A stretch of 64,000 nt of DNA, taken from an uncultured Clostridia bacterium (GTDB lineage: Bacteria; Bacillota; Clostridia; Oscillospirales; Acutalibacteraceae). The notes beneath the pieces were generated by a model. The model ran no database searches. It was given only the letters and a program-made list of their open reading frames with translations, and was not told the origin of the DNA. The position numbers were made by a program, and so were the translations under genes. Of the stretch, positions 7,698 through 16,747 are shown piece after piece. Numbering within the stretch: the first letter of the stretch is position 1; the number at the start of each line of letters is the position of its first letter. The stretch spans positions 21,766 to 85,765 of the forward strand of contig CANQUV010000007.1 of the NCBI GenBank assembly GCA_947627135.1. Direction: 5' to 3'.

Positions 7698-10121
7698 TTA
7701 TATTAAATGCTGATTTTTTAGATTTTTAGCCTTTATTTTTTTAAATAATACAATTAATACCAAATAAATAATATAAATTATACCACATATTGATGTCATT
7801 ATAATTCCTAAAATGAAACCTGGTTGTTTATATACAAATCTTACCGAGCTTGTCGAATTTCCGGGGATTTTTACAGCCATAAACCCTACATTAACCTTTT
7901 CAATTTCAACTTCTTCACCGTTTACATAAGCAGTCCAGCCATCATCATAAGGTACGCTGAAAAATAATAAGTTATCACTGCCGCTGTTTTTAATTTCTGC
8001 TGTAAATCCCTCATTATTATATTCAAAGGATGAACAGCTGTTATTTATCAGTTCGTGGCAATCTTTAAAATAATCAGTATAAGAGTAGCTGAATTTATTA
8101 AGAATTTCATCTCCGTCATAGTTGAAAAAGTCGGTAATATCTGAATATTTTTTAATTTGTTCATCAGTTAATACCATAGCTTTAAGAAGAGCAAGATGTC
8201 TGTCGTAATCATGAAGAGTTTCCCAATCTTTTTGAGTTATGAACTGGTCATACATAAATCCCATTGGGATATAATAGTCGTTTTCATAAACATAACATCC
8301 ATTTTCTTTACCATAGTATCTCCATCCGGGCATTAGGTTTTCATTGTTTTCATCTTTAAATTTTTGATTATCGTATGTTTCATCAAACAGGTATTTGCAG
8401 CTTAATAATCCTCTTAATGCGTAATAATCACAGTTTGGTCGGGATGCTACATCTCTTGTGATTCCCACCGACTGATAAAATTCCATAATCGATGGTGATA
8501 CTACACTGTGAAATGCGTTAATTGACGGTATTTGCCAGTACATAGCAAGATTATCAAGGGATTCATAAAAATCACTTCTTACTACATTTAAATCATCCAT
8601 AGAAAGGTCTTCGCCGTTATTTAAAGCATAGGGAATTATAAACGATTTGTCATTACCGCCGTAAGTTTTTCCCGTAGATACTATGAAGTTTGAAGAGACG
8701 GCAGAAATAACACCGATACCGATAAAAGTAAAAATAACAAGTTTTTTTGTATGTTTCTTATATTTTTTAATAATTAAAGCACACAATAGTAAAGAAACTA
8801 AAGATATCGATACATAAATCCAATATCTGTCCGGATAAGCCTCCAAGCCAAACTTAAAATTTTCAATAACACTGCGGTCTTTTTCATTATAACCGTAGCT
8901 GGGCATAAATCCGATAAATACGGCTATAAAAACAGTAATGCCGGCAGTCCAGGCAAATGCTCTTTCCCAGTTAATTTCCGTATTTTCCAGAGAAACAACA
9001 GTTGCAAGCGACATCATAAGTTCAAGCATATAAAACCATCTTGCGTAATAAATGCTGCTATTAAATAATTGGAATGAGCTATTTAATACAGGGATCAAAG
9101 CCATTACAAAAAGCAAAGGTAAAATCTTTTTAAGCCAGTTTCTTGTTTTGCTTTGCAAAAAGCCTATAACGCCCGCCATACTGAATAACGGCAGCCAACC
9201 GCTTACAGACGACCAGTTACAGTCAACACTTTTTGTAAAGTTAGGAAATGCAGGCATTTCGGGAGGGAAGAAAAAACTTAAAATAATATACCAATACCTT
9301 TGAGGTATAGAATATGTCAAAGCGTCCCAACCGTTAGGATATTGGTCAAGCCGAGGATTTCCCATTACGCTCATAACAGAGGGCAGCAAGAGTACGGCAG
9401 TTGCAATAAATCCTACAAGTACTTCAAAGGCAAGTAAAAGAATTTGAGTAAATTTAACTTTATAATTCTTCGTGCATACCATTATGATCCAGTAAATAAT
9501 TACAAATACAACCTGACCTACAAAAAAATAGTAGTTTACAATACAGGAGAAAAAGACGCCAAGTGCTAAAATTCCACGTCTGTTGTCTTTCATAAATGAA
9601 TCAAGAGCTGCCAGAAGCAAAGGAAAGGCAATCATTGCCTCATGAAAATGGAAAAAGAATATGTTGTAAATTGAAAATCCCGAAAAAGCGTAAAGCAAAC
9701 CGCCTATTACAGCAAAATTTTTGTTTTTTACATATCTTTTTAAATATATATATGCAGTCAGAGATGCACACATAAACTTAAGCATAAATAATGGTCCCAT
9801 AAGGTAAGGAACAGCCTTGCCGGGAAATAGCATTGTAATCCAGAAAAAAGGACTTCCCAGAAGATAAAAGCTATAACTTCCCACAAGTCCCGTACCTAAA
9901 TCAGTTGTACTGCTCCAATTTGTGTTGCCGCTTAAAATTGCGTCGTGAACCATTTGATAAAACGGTACTTCCTGAACATTAAAATCTCCGTAATATAAGA
10001 AGTAACCGCCGTCGTAGATCATATAAGGAACAAATATTAAAGCTGAAAATAAAAGTGAAAGCAAAAGGGTTTTAAGAATAAAATGACCGTTTTTATTTAC
10101 ATTATGATTACTTAATCTCAC
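7698..10121 (-). CDS. YfhO family polytopic membrane protein
   Basis: 807 residues with about twelve membrane segments spread through the first ~480 residues. A soluble extracellular region follows at about 480-760, and a last membrane segment lies near 770-795 before a Lys-rich tail. The layout and motifs (YYARWFYMLELMMSL, NLLFFSVPYDDGWTAYVNG) match the YfhO family. In Bacillus, YfhO is linked to glycosylation of lipoteichoic acid as a GT-C-type membrane glycosyltransferase. The start is a GTG at 10121 with AAAGGAT upstream; the nearby ATG at 10131 is out of frame. The adjacent envelope genes support a surface-polymer role. Confidence 0.9.
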   Translation of the reverse strand: MRLSNHNVNKNGHFILKTLLLSLLFSALIFVPYMIYDGGYFLYYGDFNVQEVPFYQMVHDAILSGNTNWSSTTDLGTGLVGSYSFYLLGSPFFWITMLFPGKAVPYLMGPLFMLKFMCASLTAYIYLKRYVKNKNFAVIGGLLYAFSGFSIYNIFFFHFHEAMIAFPLLLAALDSFMKDNRRGILALGVFFSCIVNYYFFVGQVVFVIIYWIIMVCTKNYKVKFTQILLLAFEVLVGFIATAVLLLPSVMSVMGNPRLDQYPNGWDALTYSIPQRYWYIILSFFFPPEMPAFPNFTKSVDCNWSSVSGWLPLFSMAGVIGFLQSKTRNWLKKILPLLFVMALIPVLNSSFQLFNSSIYYARWFYMLELMMSLATVVSLENTEINWERAFAWTAGITVFIAVFIGFMPSYGYNEKDRSVIENFKFGLEAYPDRYWIYVSISLVSLLLCALIIKKYKKHTKKLVIFTFIGIGVISAVSSNFIVSTGKTYGGNDKSFIIPYALNNGEDLSMDDLNVVRSDFYESLDNLAMYWQIPSINAFHSVVSPSIMEFYQSVGITRDVASRPNCDYYALRGLLSCKYLFDETYDNQKFKDENNENLMPGWRYYGKENGCYVYENDYYIPMGFMYDQFITQKDWETLHDYDRHLALLKAMVLTDEQIKKYSDITDFFNYDGDEILNKFSYSYTDYFKDCHELINNSCSSFEYNNEGFTAEIKNSGSDNLLFFSVPYDDGWTAYVNGEEVEIEKVNVGFMAVKIPGNSTSSVRFVYKQPGFILGIIMTSICGIIYIIYLVLIVLFKKIKAKNLKNQHLI

Positions 10122-10160
10122 GCTTTTTCATCCTTTATGAAGAATACAAAAATTTGCAAC

Positions 10161-10189
10161 TTTACTTTCTGTAAAATAAAAAGTATAAT
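10161..10189 (+). promoter_or_regulatory. Probable SigA promoter of the YfbR-like gene
   Basis: TTTACT (10161-10166), 17-base spacer, TATAAT (10184-10189), in the gap between the divergent YfhO and nucleotidase genes. Confidence 0.6.
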
Positions 10190-10276
10190 AACAAATATAT
10201 TATAGCATAAATTTTTACATATTTCACTAGAAAATTTCAATAAATAGTAAAAAAATAAAAAATTTGGAGATAAAAT

Positions 10277-10873
10277 ATGGATAAAAATACAATAAGTCAT
10301 TTTTTTGCGGTACTGTCAAGAATGAAATACATTACAAGATGGGGGTTAATGAACAATACAAAAAGTGAGAATATAAGCGAGCATAGCTTACAAACGGCTT
10401 ATTTTACTCATATATTAACTCTTATAGAAAATAAGCGTTTTGGCAAAAATTTGGATACACAGCGGGCGGCACTTCTTGCTATGTTTCACGATTGTTCCGA
10501 AATTTATACGGGAGATATGCCAACACCTGTAAAATACTATAATCCTAAAATAGCAGAAGCATATAAAAATGTAGAAAAGTTTTCAACAGAAAAACTTATT
10601 TCTCTGCTGCCTGATTACTTAAAGGAAGAATATAGAGAGATTATGTTTTTTGAAGGAAAAGATGACGAAGAACTTAAGGTATATGTAAAGGCAGCCGATA
10701 AACTTTCAGCATTGGTAAAATGTATTGAAGAGTTGAGAATGGGGAATGATGAATTTAAAAAGGCAAAAGAATCAACTGAAAACGCTCTGATAAAAATGAA
10801 TTTAAAATCAGTTGATGTTTTTATGAAAGAATTTTTGCCGTCATTTTATTTATCTTTAGATGAGCAGGAATAA
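10277..10873 (+). CDS. HD-domain 5'-deoxynucleotidase, YfbR type
   Basis: 198 residues. It shows the YfbR pattern: ITRWGLMN, then ENISEHSLQTAYF (first metal His), LLAMFHDCSEIYTGDMPTPVK (HD pair) and VKAADKLSAL (last Asp). Family members dephosphorylate deoxynucleoside 5'-monophosphates using a divalent metal and help balance nucleotide pools. The ATG has TTTGGAGAT at good spacing. Monocistronic by position: YfhO is divergent and the LCP gene downstream appears to have its own promoter. Confidence 0.88.
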   Translation: MDKNTISHFFAVLSRMKYITRWGLMNNTKSENISEHSLQTAYFTHILTLIENKRFGKNLDTQRAALLAMFHDCSEIYTGDMPTPVKYYNPKIAEAYKNVEKFSTEKLISLLPDYLKEEYREIMFFEGKDDEELKVYVKAADKLSALVKCIEELRMGNDEFKKAKESTENALIKMNLKSVDVFMKEFLPSFYLSLDEQE

Positions 10874-10957
10874 ACTGATTTTCAGATAAAATTAACTTAA
10901 AAACCATAATAAACACATAAAATTTTCTTATAAAGAATTATGTATTGTTGTATATTG

Positions 10958-10966
10958 TGTTATAAT
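10958..10966 (+). promoter_or_regulatory. Extended -10 promoter element for the LCP gene
   Basis: TGTTATAAT (TGn plus a consensus -10) lies 57 bases upstream of the LCP start. No good -35 is visible, as is usual for extended -10 promoters. Confidence 0.5.
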
Positions 10967-11023
10967 GTTTGAAAATGGTATTTTATACACAAATTATTTA
11001 AAAAATTTTTAGGGGTGATAACT

Positions 11024-12193
11024 ATGGCAACACAAGATAATAAAAGCCGTGGCAACTATGTGGACATAAGTTCAAACTCCCAGTTAAAAAAAGTGTATAA
11101 TAAAAATGGCAGAACAAAAAGAATTTTAATAATTGTAATTTCTGTTTTATTTTTGGTTTTCGGTTCGGGTCTTTTATATTATTATTCCGTACTTGAATCA
11201 TTAAATTATAGTTATATTTCAACCGGTTCAGATACATCTACCTCCGCCGGTGATATAGGTTCTGATACTTCAAACTTAACATTTGACGGACAAACTTTGT
11301 TAAGTGATTCAAAAATTTTAAATGTAATGCTTTTCGGTGTGGATTTTGCTAAAGAGGGAGAAGAACACAGCAGAAGTGACTCAATGATTATGTGCTCTAT
11401 TGATAACAGACATAAAAAGCTGAAGCTTACAACTTTCATGAGAGATACATGGGTCAATATTCCTAATCATGGATACGATAAGCTTACAAATTCTTATTCT
11501 TATGGCGGGGCAGCACTTACAATACAGACTATTGAATCTAATTTCGGAATAAAAATTGACAGATATGCCGTTGTAGACTATGAAAGTTTTAGAAGTATTG
11601 TTGATATTTTAGGCGGGGTCGATATTGAACTTACCCAAGACGAAATCGGATATATTAATTTCCAAATGTATATTAACGATGATTCAGGCGAAACACCACA
11701 GGAAACGATCACTGACCCGCCGGGAGTAGTTCATTTAAACGGAAGAGAAGCTCTTTGGTATGCTCGTGACAGAGGTTTTGAAGATCCTGAAAAATATCCC
11801 GGAGTTGTTTTTGAAGGAGATGACTGGGATAGAACAAGAAGACAGCGTAACTTTTTAAACACGGTATTTACAAGTATGAAGGATGCATCGCTTCCGCAAA
11901 TTATTTCAATTGTAAGTGAAGTAGGACCTCTTATAACAACTAACTTTAAAAAAGATGAAATTACAACCTTAGTTGCAAATTCATTAAAATATTTGCAATA
12001 TGATGTAGAGCAGTATTATGTTCCGCAAGGTGAATTAGGAAACCTTTGGCAATATAATAAGGATGAGTATGAGAATTCATATATTGAAATTATTGATATG
12101 AATACGGTAAGAAATGACTTTGCAAAATTTATTTTTGAGGATTTAATAGATATTGAATATTCTTCCAATACAACTTCATCTACAACAGAGTAA
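11024..12193 (+). CDS. LytR-CpsA-Psr (LCP) family cell-wall ligase
   Basis: 389 residues from the ATG at 11024 (AGGGGTG six bases upstream; the GTG at 11015 is part of that ribosome site). A cytoplasmic N-terminus of ~30 residues leads to one membrane anchor at about 33-55. A low-complexity Ser/Thr/Asp linker follows, then the extracellular LCP domain: NVMLFGVDF, RSDSMIMCSID, TFMRDTWVNIP, the Arg/Asp-rich phosphate-binding motifs, HLNGREALWYARDRG and DDWDRTRRQRNF. LCP enzymes move undecaprenyl-phosphate-linked glycopolymers such as teichoic acid onto peptidoglycan. The envelope glycan genes at 3348-10121 are plausible partners. Confidence 0.93.
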   Translation: MATQDNKSRGNYVDISSNSQLKKVYNKNGRTKRILIIVISVLFLVFGSGLLYYYSVLESLNYSYISTGSDTSTSAGDIGSDTSNLTFDGQTLLSDSKILNVMLFGVDFAKEGEEHSRSDSMIMCSIDNRHKKLKLTTFMRDTWVNIPNHGYDKLTNSYSYGGAALTIQTIESNFGIKIDRYAVVDYESFRSIVDILGGVDIELTQDEIGYINFQMYINDDSGETPQETITDPPGVVHLNGREALWYARDRGFEDPEKYPGVVFEGDDWDRTRRQRNFLNTVFTSMKDASLPQIISIVSEVGPLITTNFKKDEITTLVANSLKYLQYDVEQYYVPQGELGNLWQYNKDEYENSYIEIIDMNTVRNDFAKFIFEDLIDIEYSSNTTSSTTE

Positions 12194-12201
12194 TAAAGTA
12201 A

Positions 12202-12232
12202 AAAAGTGACCGCCTTATAGGCGGTCACTTTT
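12202..12232. terminator. Terminator after the LCP gene
   Basis: AAGTGACCGCC/GGCGGTCACTT stem with a TTATA loop, flanked by A-tract and T-tract, so it can work in both directions between the convergent LCP and GH13 genes. Confidence 0.9.
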
Positions 12233-12246
12233 TCTGATAAAGTTAA

Positions 12247-12375
12247 ATAAAAGCATTGTAAATAGTAATTTTGCCTACACAGTCTGCGGCAAAGGACTGC
12301 TCGCCCTTTAAACCTCGGTCGATTTATTGAACAAAAGTGACGTAAAAACTTTTATTATCTTTTAAAGCTTTTATA
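12247..12375. other. Unassigned potentially structured segment between convergent genes
   Basis: This 138-base gap has no ORF but carries a relatively GC-rich core (12273-12320). An outer helix ATAAAAGC/GCTTTTAT (near 12247-12254 and 12367-12374), an inner helix ATAGTAA/TTATTAT (12262-12268 with 12352-12358) and a CAGTC/GACTG hairpin (12280-12299) could nest. I do not recognise a known RNA family, and no promoter is evident. It may be 3' UTR of the GH13 gene. Confidence 0.3.
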
Positions 12376-12378
12376 CTT

Positions 12379-14016
12379 TTAATCAATCGGTTCAAATCTA
12401 TGAATATTTCTGCCGTCTTTTTCAATGACACCCGCAAACATATCATAAGGTCTTATCCAAAGCTCACCTTCATTGTAGAGAGGTCTGTAAACAACCATCA
12501 TTTCATCAGTTTCGCTGTGTCTTGCAATACCTATAACCTCATATTCATTACCTTTAAAATGACGGTACTTTCCGGGTTTTACATCAATAGGATGTATTTC
12601 TTTGCAAATATTATTATCAGAAGTATTTGCATTATCTGTAATTTCTTTATCAGAAATATTATTTTTTATTTCAAAGCTTCCGTCATTTGCAACAAGTATT
12701 CTTCCGCTGTGTTGTGGAATATTTAAATTAATATATCCGTTTGCCTGAAATTTTGCGTTGTTGTTTAATACATCGGTTAAAATAAAATTCCCATCTGTAT
12801 TAAAACCTATTTCTGCCTGATTGTCTGAAAGATTTAGTGCGATATAAACCGTTTGTGCCGAAGTTCTTCTTCTAAAAACATACTGTTCATTTTTTATAAC
12901 TATATTTTCAAAGTCACCATACTTTATACCATCAAGATTTCTTCTTACATTACCAAGCGTACAAAGAAATCTACATAAATCATTGTCAGCATTTGGAATG
13001 TTGTTAATATCAAGACAAGGTCTTAAATCATAATCACAATAGTTATTTCTTGTTCCTTTTACCGCCCATTCACTTCCGTAATAAATTGATGGAACTCCGG
13101 GCATACAGTATAATAAAGTATAAATGTTCTTTAAATGTCTTTGGTCATTTACAGTGCTTGCAAGTCTGTTTACATCATGATTGTCAACAAAATTGTATGT
13201 GTAAATATTTTTGTATATTCCGCCGTTTGAAAATTGCCTTTGTAAAGAATGTGCAATTTCAAAATAATTGTGGTCGTTATGGCTTGAGTAAAGTCCTTTA
13301 TAACATTCATAGTTAGTAACAGAGTTTAAACCGTCATTTTGAATAATTCTGTTGTAATCTCCTCCGACCATCTCTCCGTACATCCAGAAATCATCTTTTT
13401 TGCCTCTTGTAAAGTTTCTTAACTGCTTAAAAAAGTTTACATCCATTACATCCGCAGCATCAATTCTTAAACCGTCAATATCAAACTCATCAATCCAAAA
13501 TCTAATGCTGTCAATCAAATAATTCACAACTTCTTGATTTTGAAGGTTAAGCTTAACCAGGTCATAGTGACCTGCCCAGCCTTCATACCAAAAATTATCG
13601 CCTTTTGGACTGCGGCCGTTAAAATTCAGGTTTTGAAACCAAGAGCAATATGGGGAAGAAGCTCCTTTTTGCTGAATATCCTTAAATGCAAAAAAATCTC
13701 TGCCTACATGGTTAAATACTCCGTCCAATAGAACTTTTATTCCATTTTTGTGAAGAGTATCGCAAATTTTCCTGAAAGACTGATTATCTCCTAAACGACA
13801 GTCTATTTTTTTGTAGTCAATAGTATCATATCCGTGAGAAGTGCTTTCAAATACAGGATTAAATACAATTGCATTTACTTTTAATTTTTTAAAATGATCG
13901 ATCCAATCATAGATTTTATCTAGTCTATATTGTATAATATGGTCATTCTGTTTTGGAGCACCGCAAAATCCCAATGGATATATGTTATAAATTATTGATT
14001 CGTTAATATAAGACAA
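12379..14016 (-). CDS. Cytoplasmic GH13 alpha-amylase-type enzyme fused to DUF1653
   Basis: 545 residues. A GH13 barrel fills ~1-370, with the conserved regions DGVFNHVG, GLRIDAAD (nucleophile Asp), YGEMV (acid/base Glu) and FVDNHD (third acid). This set looks like the neopullulanase/cyclomaltodextrinase or maltogenic group. A beta domain follows to ~450, then an Asn/Asp-rich linker. The C-terminal ~70 residues are a DUF1653 domain (KPGKYRHFKGNEYEV, IARHSETDEMMVVY, ELWIRPYDMF). There is no signal peptide, so it should act on imported maltodextrins. The start is TTG at 14016 with AAGGAGAG upstream. The fusion is unusual, because DUF1653 is normally a stand-alone small protein of unknown role. 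Confidence 0.9.
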   Translation of the reverse strand: MSYINESIIYNIYPLGFCGAPKQNDHIIQYRLDKIYDWIDHFKKLKVNAIVFNPVFESTSHGYDTIDYKKIDCRLGDNQSFRKICDTLHKNGIKVLLDGVFNHVGRDFFAFKDIQQKGASSPYCSWFQNLNFNGRSPKGDNFWYEGWAGHYDLVKLNLQNQEVVNYLIDSIRFWIDEFDIDGLRIDAADVMDVNFFKQLRNFTRGKKDDFWMYGEMVGGDYNRIIQNDGLNSVTNYECYKGLYSSHNDHNYFEIAHSLQRQFSNGGIYKNIYTYNFVDNHDVNRLASTVNDQRHLKNIYTLLYCMPGVPSIYYGSEWAVKGTRNNYCDYDLRPCLDINNIPNADNDLCRFLCTLGNVRRNLDGIKYGDFENIVIKNEQYVFRRRTSAQTVYIALNLSDNQAEIGFNTDGNFILTDVLNNNAKFQANGYINLNIPQHSGRILVANDGSFEIKNNISDKEITDNANTSDNNICKEIHPIDVKPGKYRHFKGNEYEVIGIARHSETDEMMVVYRPLYNEGELWIRPYDMFAGVIEKDGRNIHRFEPID

Positions 14017-14062
14017 AAAAATCTCTCCTTATTTAGTTTGATTTTAAGTAAAACATATTTGC

Positions 14063-14091
14063 ATTATAACACAAGAAAAAATATTGCGCAA
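14063..14091 (-). promoter_or_regulatory. Promoter of the GH13-DUF1653 gene
   Basis: Minus-strand TTGCGC (14086-14091), 17-base spacer, TATAAT (14063-14068). The -35 overlaps that of the divergent ppa promoter within the palindrome TTGCGCAA (14084-14091). Confidence 0.65.
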
Positions 14092-14112
14092 TAAAATTTG
14101 ATGTGGTAGAAT
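14084..14112 (+). promoter_or_regulatory. Promoter of the pyrophosphatase gene
   Basis: TTGCGC (14084-14089), 17-base spacer, TAGAAT (14107-14112) preceded by TGG, an extended -10. It shares the -35 palindrome with the divergent GH13 promoter. Confidence 0.6.
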
Positions 14113-14154
14113 ATAACTATTAAAAATATAAAATTATAAAAAGGAATGATAACT

Positions 14155-14682
14155 GTGAACGTATGGCATGATATGTCCCCTAAAAGAATAAATCCTGATG
14201 ATTTTATTGCCTATATAGAAATTCCAAAAGGAAGTAAGTCAAAATATGAGCTTGATAAGGATACAGGTCTATTGATTCTTGACAGAGTTTTATATACCTC
14301 AACACATTATCCTGCTAATTATGGTTTAATTCCAAGAACTTACGCTGATGATTTAGATCCTCTTGATGTTCTTGTTGTGTCAAGTGAGGTTATGTATCCG
14401 TCAACAATTGTAAGGTGTTATCCGATAGGCGTGATCAATATGATTGATAACGGCAGAAATGATGAAAAAATTATTGCAATTCCTTATGACGATCCAACCT
14501 ATAATACTTTTAAGGATATTTCAGAGCTTCCCAAGCATATTTTTACAGAAATGTGTCACTTTTTTACTGTATATAAAACTTTGGAGAATAAGCAAACTGC
14601 AGTAGAAGAAGTTCAAAATGCAGAAAATGCGAAAAAAATTATAAGAAAGGCTATCAGTACATATAAGGATAAATTTTGCTGA
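14155..14682 (+). CDS. ppa: Inorganic pyrophosphatase, family I
   Basis: 175 residues. I take the GTG at 14155 (product begins MNVWHDMSPKRI) because AAAGGA lies nine bases upstream; an in-frame ATG at 14146 overlaps that site. Family I signatures: EIPKGSKSKYELDKDTG, HYPANYGLIPRTYADDLDPLDVLV (Asp cluster binding Mg) and IPYDDPTY. It hydrolyses pyrophosphate to phosphate in the cytoplasm and drives polymerisation reactions. The next gene follows 12 bases later, suggesting co-transcription. Confidence 0.93.
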   Translation: MNVWHDMSPKRINPDDFIAYIEIPKGSKSKYELDKDTGLLILDRVLYTSTHYPANYGLIPRTYADDLDPLDVLVVSSEVMYPSTIVRCYPIGVINMIDNGRNDEKIIAIPYDDPTYNTFKDISELPKHIFTEMCHFFTVYKTLENKQTAVEEVQNAENAKKIIRKAISTYKDKFC

Positions 14683-14694
14683 TATGGTAATAAA

Positions 14695-15552
14695 ATGTTA
14701 AAAATTGAGAATAAAACAACCAAAAAACTACGAATTGCTTTAATAGTTCTATTTTTGGCAATTTTAATTGCGAACAGTTTTCCTTTTTTTCAAGGAACAG
14801 TATATTTTGGCGATGCAAATATAAAAGACAGCGTGTATATATTTGATTGGAAAACTACAAACGAAGAAACAGGAAAAGAAGAAGTTTACGATTATGCTTA
14901 CTATGTAAATAAAACTGATCCGACAGCGAAAACAAGCAAGATCAATGTATATATTGATGATGAAATCAGAGATGAATTAGCAGATGAAATTTTATATCTA
15001 TATTGTTGGGGAGGAGAAGATAATGCAAACGCTGCCTGCACACTTGCCGGTGGAACAGTAAAAAAATCATTTGATGATTTAAGAAACGGTGAAGAGCGTA
15101 CATATTGGGAGTATGAAGCACTGATCCCTTCTGATACAAAGTGCTTTCAATTTCATGCTGGCGACAGATATTTTAACGGCAATACATTAAAGTATTATAC
15201 GGCAATTGACTTATTTTTAGAGGTAACAACTATTATAGATGATCCTCAACAGCAAGGTGCTTTGTCAACGGTTGCATGGAGCTCTGCAATTTTCTTTGTA
15301 ATTCCGATAGTCGGCTTCTTTTTTGCTGCACTTGATAAGTCCAGAAACCTTAAAAATATTGCAGGAATTGTATGTTCAATTGCAGGAGTAATGGCAATTG
15401 TGTTTATTGTAGGACCATCTTACTTGTCGATTGGTTCGTTAGGAGCATTACTTCTTTATCTTGCAACATTCCTTGTCTCAATATTCGGTGTTTTTGCCCG
15501 TTATCTAGTTAATTCCGATAAGGAAAATACAGACGCAAAAAAAGGATCGTAA
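14695..15552 (+). CDS. Membrane protein of unknown function
   Basis: 285 residues, not recognised. One N-terminal membrane segment (~14-30) is followed by a ~170-residue probably extracytoplasmic region rich in Asp, Tyr and Thr. Three closely spaced membrane segments follow at ~200-275, with a short charged tail. It has two Cys (YCWGGEDNANAAC) that could form a disulfide. The ribosome site is weak. Placement 12 bases after ppa and before a strong terminator suggests a two-gene transcript, but no functional link is evident. Confidence 0.7.
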   Translation: MLKIENKTTKKLRIALIVLFLAILIANSFPFFQGTVYFGDANIKDSVYIFDWKTTNEETGKEEVYDYAYYVNKTDPTAKTSKINVYIDDEIRDELADEILYLYCWGGEDNANAACTLAGGTVKKSFDDLRNGEERTYWEYEALIPSDTKCFQFHAGDRYFNGNTLKYYTAIDLFLEVTTIIDDPQQQGALSTVAWSSAIFFVIPIVGFFFAALDKSRNLKNIAGIVCSIAGVMAIVFIVGPSYLSIGSLGALLLYLATFLVSIFGVFARYLVNSDKENTDAKKGS

Positions 15553-15558
15553 TATATA

Positions 15559-15590
15559 AACCCAGCCGTTTTATATTGACGGCTGGGTTT
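15559..15590. terminator. Bidirectional terminator
   Basis: AACCCAGCCG/CGGCTGGGTT stem followed by TTATTATA on the plus strand. It separates the membrane-protein gene from the convergent DUF2804-like gene. Confidence 0.8.
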
Positions 15591-15591
15591 A

Positions 15592-16584
15592 TTATATTAC
15601 CGTAAAAATCATTTGTGCGGGAATTTCAGTTAAATTAACTGCCTCTGTATTTATCAAATTAAATTCACCGTATAGTTTTCCGTAAACAACAGTAGTTTTA
15701 TCACATTTTGAAAACACAGGTGCATTTTTGTAGAATTCAGGCTTAAAAGTTATATCAACCGCCTTGATTCCGGCTTTAAAGCACCAAATTTTATCTATTC
15801 TTTCGTCACTTCCCAAAAATTTAATTTTAGAAAGCTTTTTTATTTCTCCGTCGGAAAAATAACAGTTTTCTTCTCCGACTAAATCATTCCCTAATTTACT
15901 GCCAATGTATAGTGCAAAATCTTTTCCGTTAATATTACAAGTAGAGGTAACATATCGGTAAATCTGTCTAAATGGCAGATTGTAGCTTGAACTGTCACAA
16001 TAGCCTCTGATTTGAGAAAAATTATATTCATTCTTCCCAAACTTAATATTTCCGGAAGTTTTGATTGCCGGAACAAAAGATTTGTAATAAAAATTCTTGT
16101 CACTGTCCTCAAAGGGAACAGATAAGTTAAGACTGTCACCTTTCTCTCTTGTAAATGTTAAATCAAGATATAAATTGTCGTATCCTGCAAAGTCATCGAA
16201 TTGACATCTTAAATGTTTTAAAAATTCCAGTGAAGTAAGTGCTATTTTAACTCTTTTATTCTCAAAATAAAACTTTTCACTTAATAAATCCGGCATATTT
16301 TTTTTGCCTATAAAATACTTTTTAACAATACAGTCAACGGCTGTGCCGTTTAATTTTTTATCTCTCAAAATAATCTTAACAATAAATTCAATACCGCATT
16401 TTTCCAAGGAAATATAAACAGAGCAGTTATCGTTTTCAACATAAAAGCAACGTCTGTGGTTTATTTTAAACTCATTTTTGTACAGTTGTGTATTAAATTC
16501 AAATACCGGAGTTTTCGACCATGCTCCCGTAATACTTCCATCTTTATTAAAAACGGAACATATTCTGTCGATTTCCTTCTGCAA
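15592..16584 (-). CDS. DUF2804-like protein
   Basis: 330 residues. I choose the TTG at 16584 (product begins MQKEIDRICSVF) because GGGAGGA sits seven bases upstream; the TTG at 16599 lies inside that site. Features resembling DUF2804 include an N-terminal GAWSKTPVFEFNTQLY, the central FDDFAGYDNLYLDL, an RGYCDSSS region, and ENCYFSDGEIKKLSKIKF near the C-terminus. The family is predicted to be an all-beta fold related to lipid- or glycan-linked proteins, but its activity is unknown. No signal peptide or membrane segment. Family call by pattern only. Confidence 0.65.
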   Translation of the reverse strand: MQKEIDRICSVFNKDGSITGAWSKTPVFEFNTQLYKNEFKINHRRCFYVENDNCSVYISLEKCGIEFIVKIILRDKKLNGTAVDCIVKKYFIGKKNMPDLLSEKFYFENKRVKIALTSLEFLKHLRCQFDDFAGYDNLYLDLTFTREKGDSLNLSVPFEDSDKNFYYKSFVPAIKTSGNIKFGKNEYNFSQIRGYCDSSSYNLPFRQIYRYVTSTCNINGKDFALYIGSKLGNDLVGEENCYFSDGEIKKLSKIKFLGSDERIDKIWCFKAGIKAVDITFKPEFYKNAPVFSKCDKTTVVYGKLYGEFNLINTEAVNLTEIPAQMIFTVI

Positions 16585-16747
16585 GTTTTTTCCTCCCAAT
16601 AAAATAATTAAAACATCATTTTTAACAAAATCCTGAATAATTTGAGATAATTATATACTTTTTTTTCATTCTTTTCAAGCATATAATAATGGTTATATTT
16701 TCAATTCTCCAAGCATAAATTTTATAAATAATAATTGGAGATAGAAA

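Noticed and set aside
10118..10300. Minus-strand ORF of 60 codons between YfhO and the YfbR-like gene
   Set aside because: It is AT-rich with no ribosome site and overlaps the yfbR-like promoter and start; it looks like chance openness in AT-rich DNA.
12400..13731. Plus-strand ORFs of 65-108 codons opposite the GH13 gene
   Set aside because: They run antisense to a firmly supported gene, have no ribosome sites, and their composition is that of a shadow frame.
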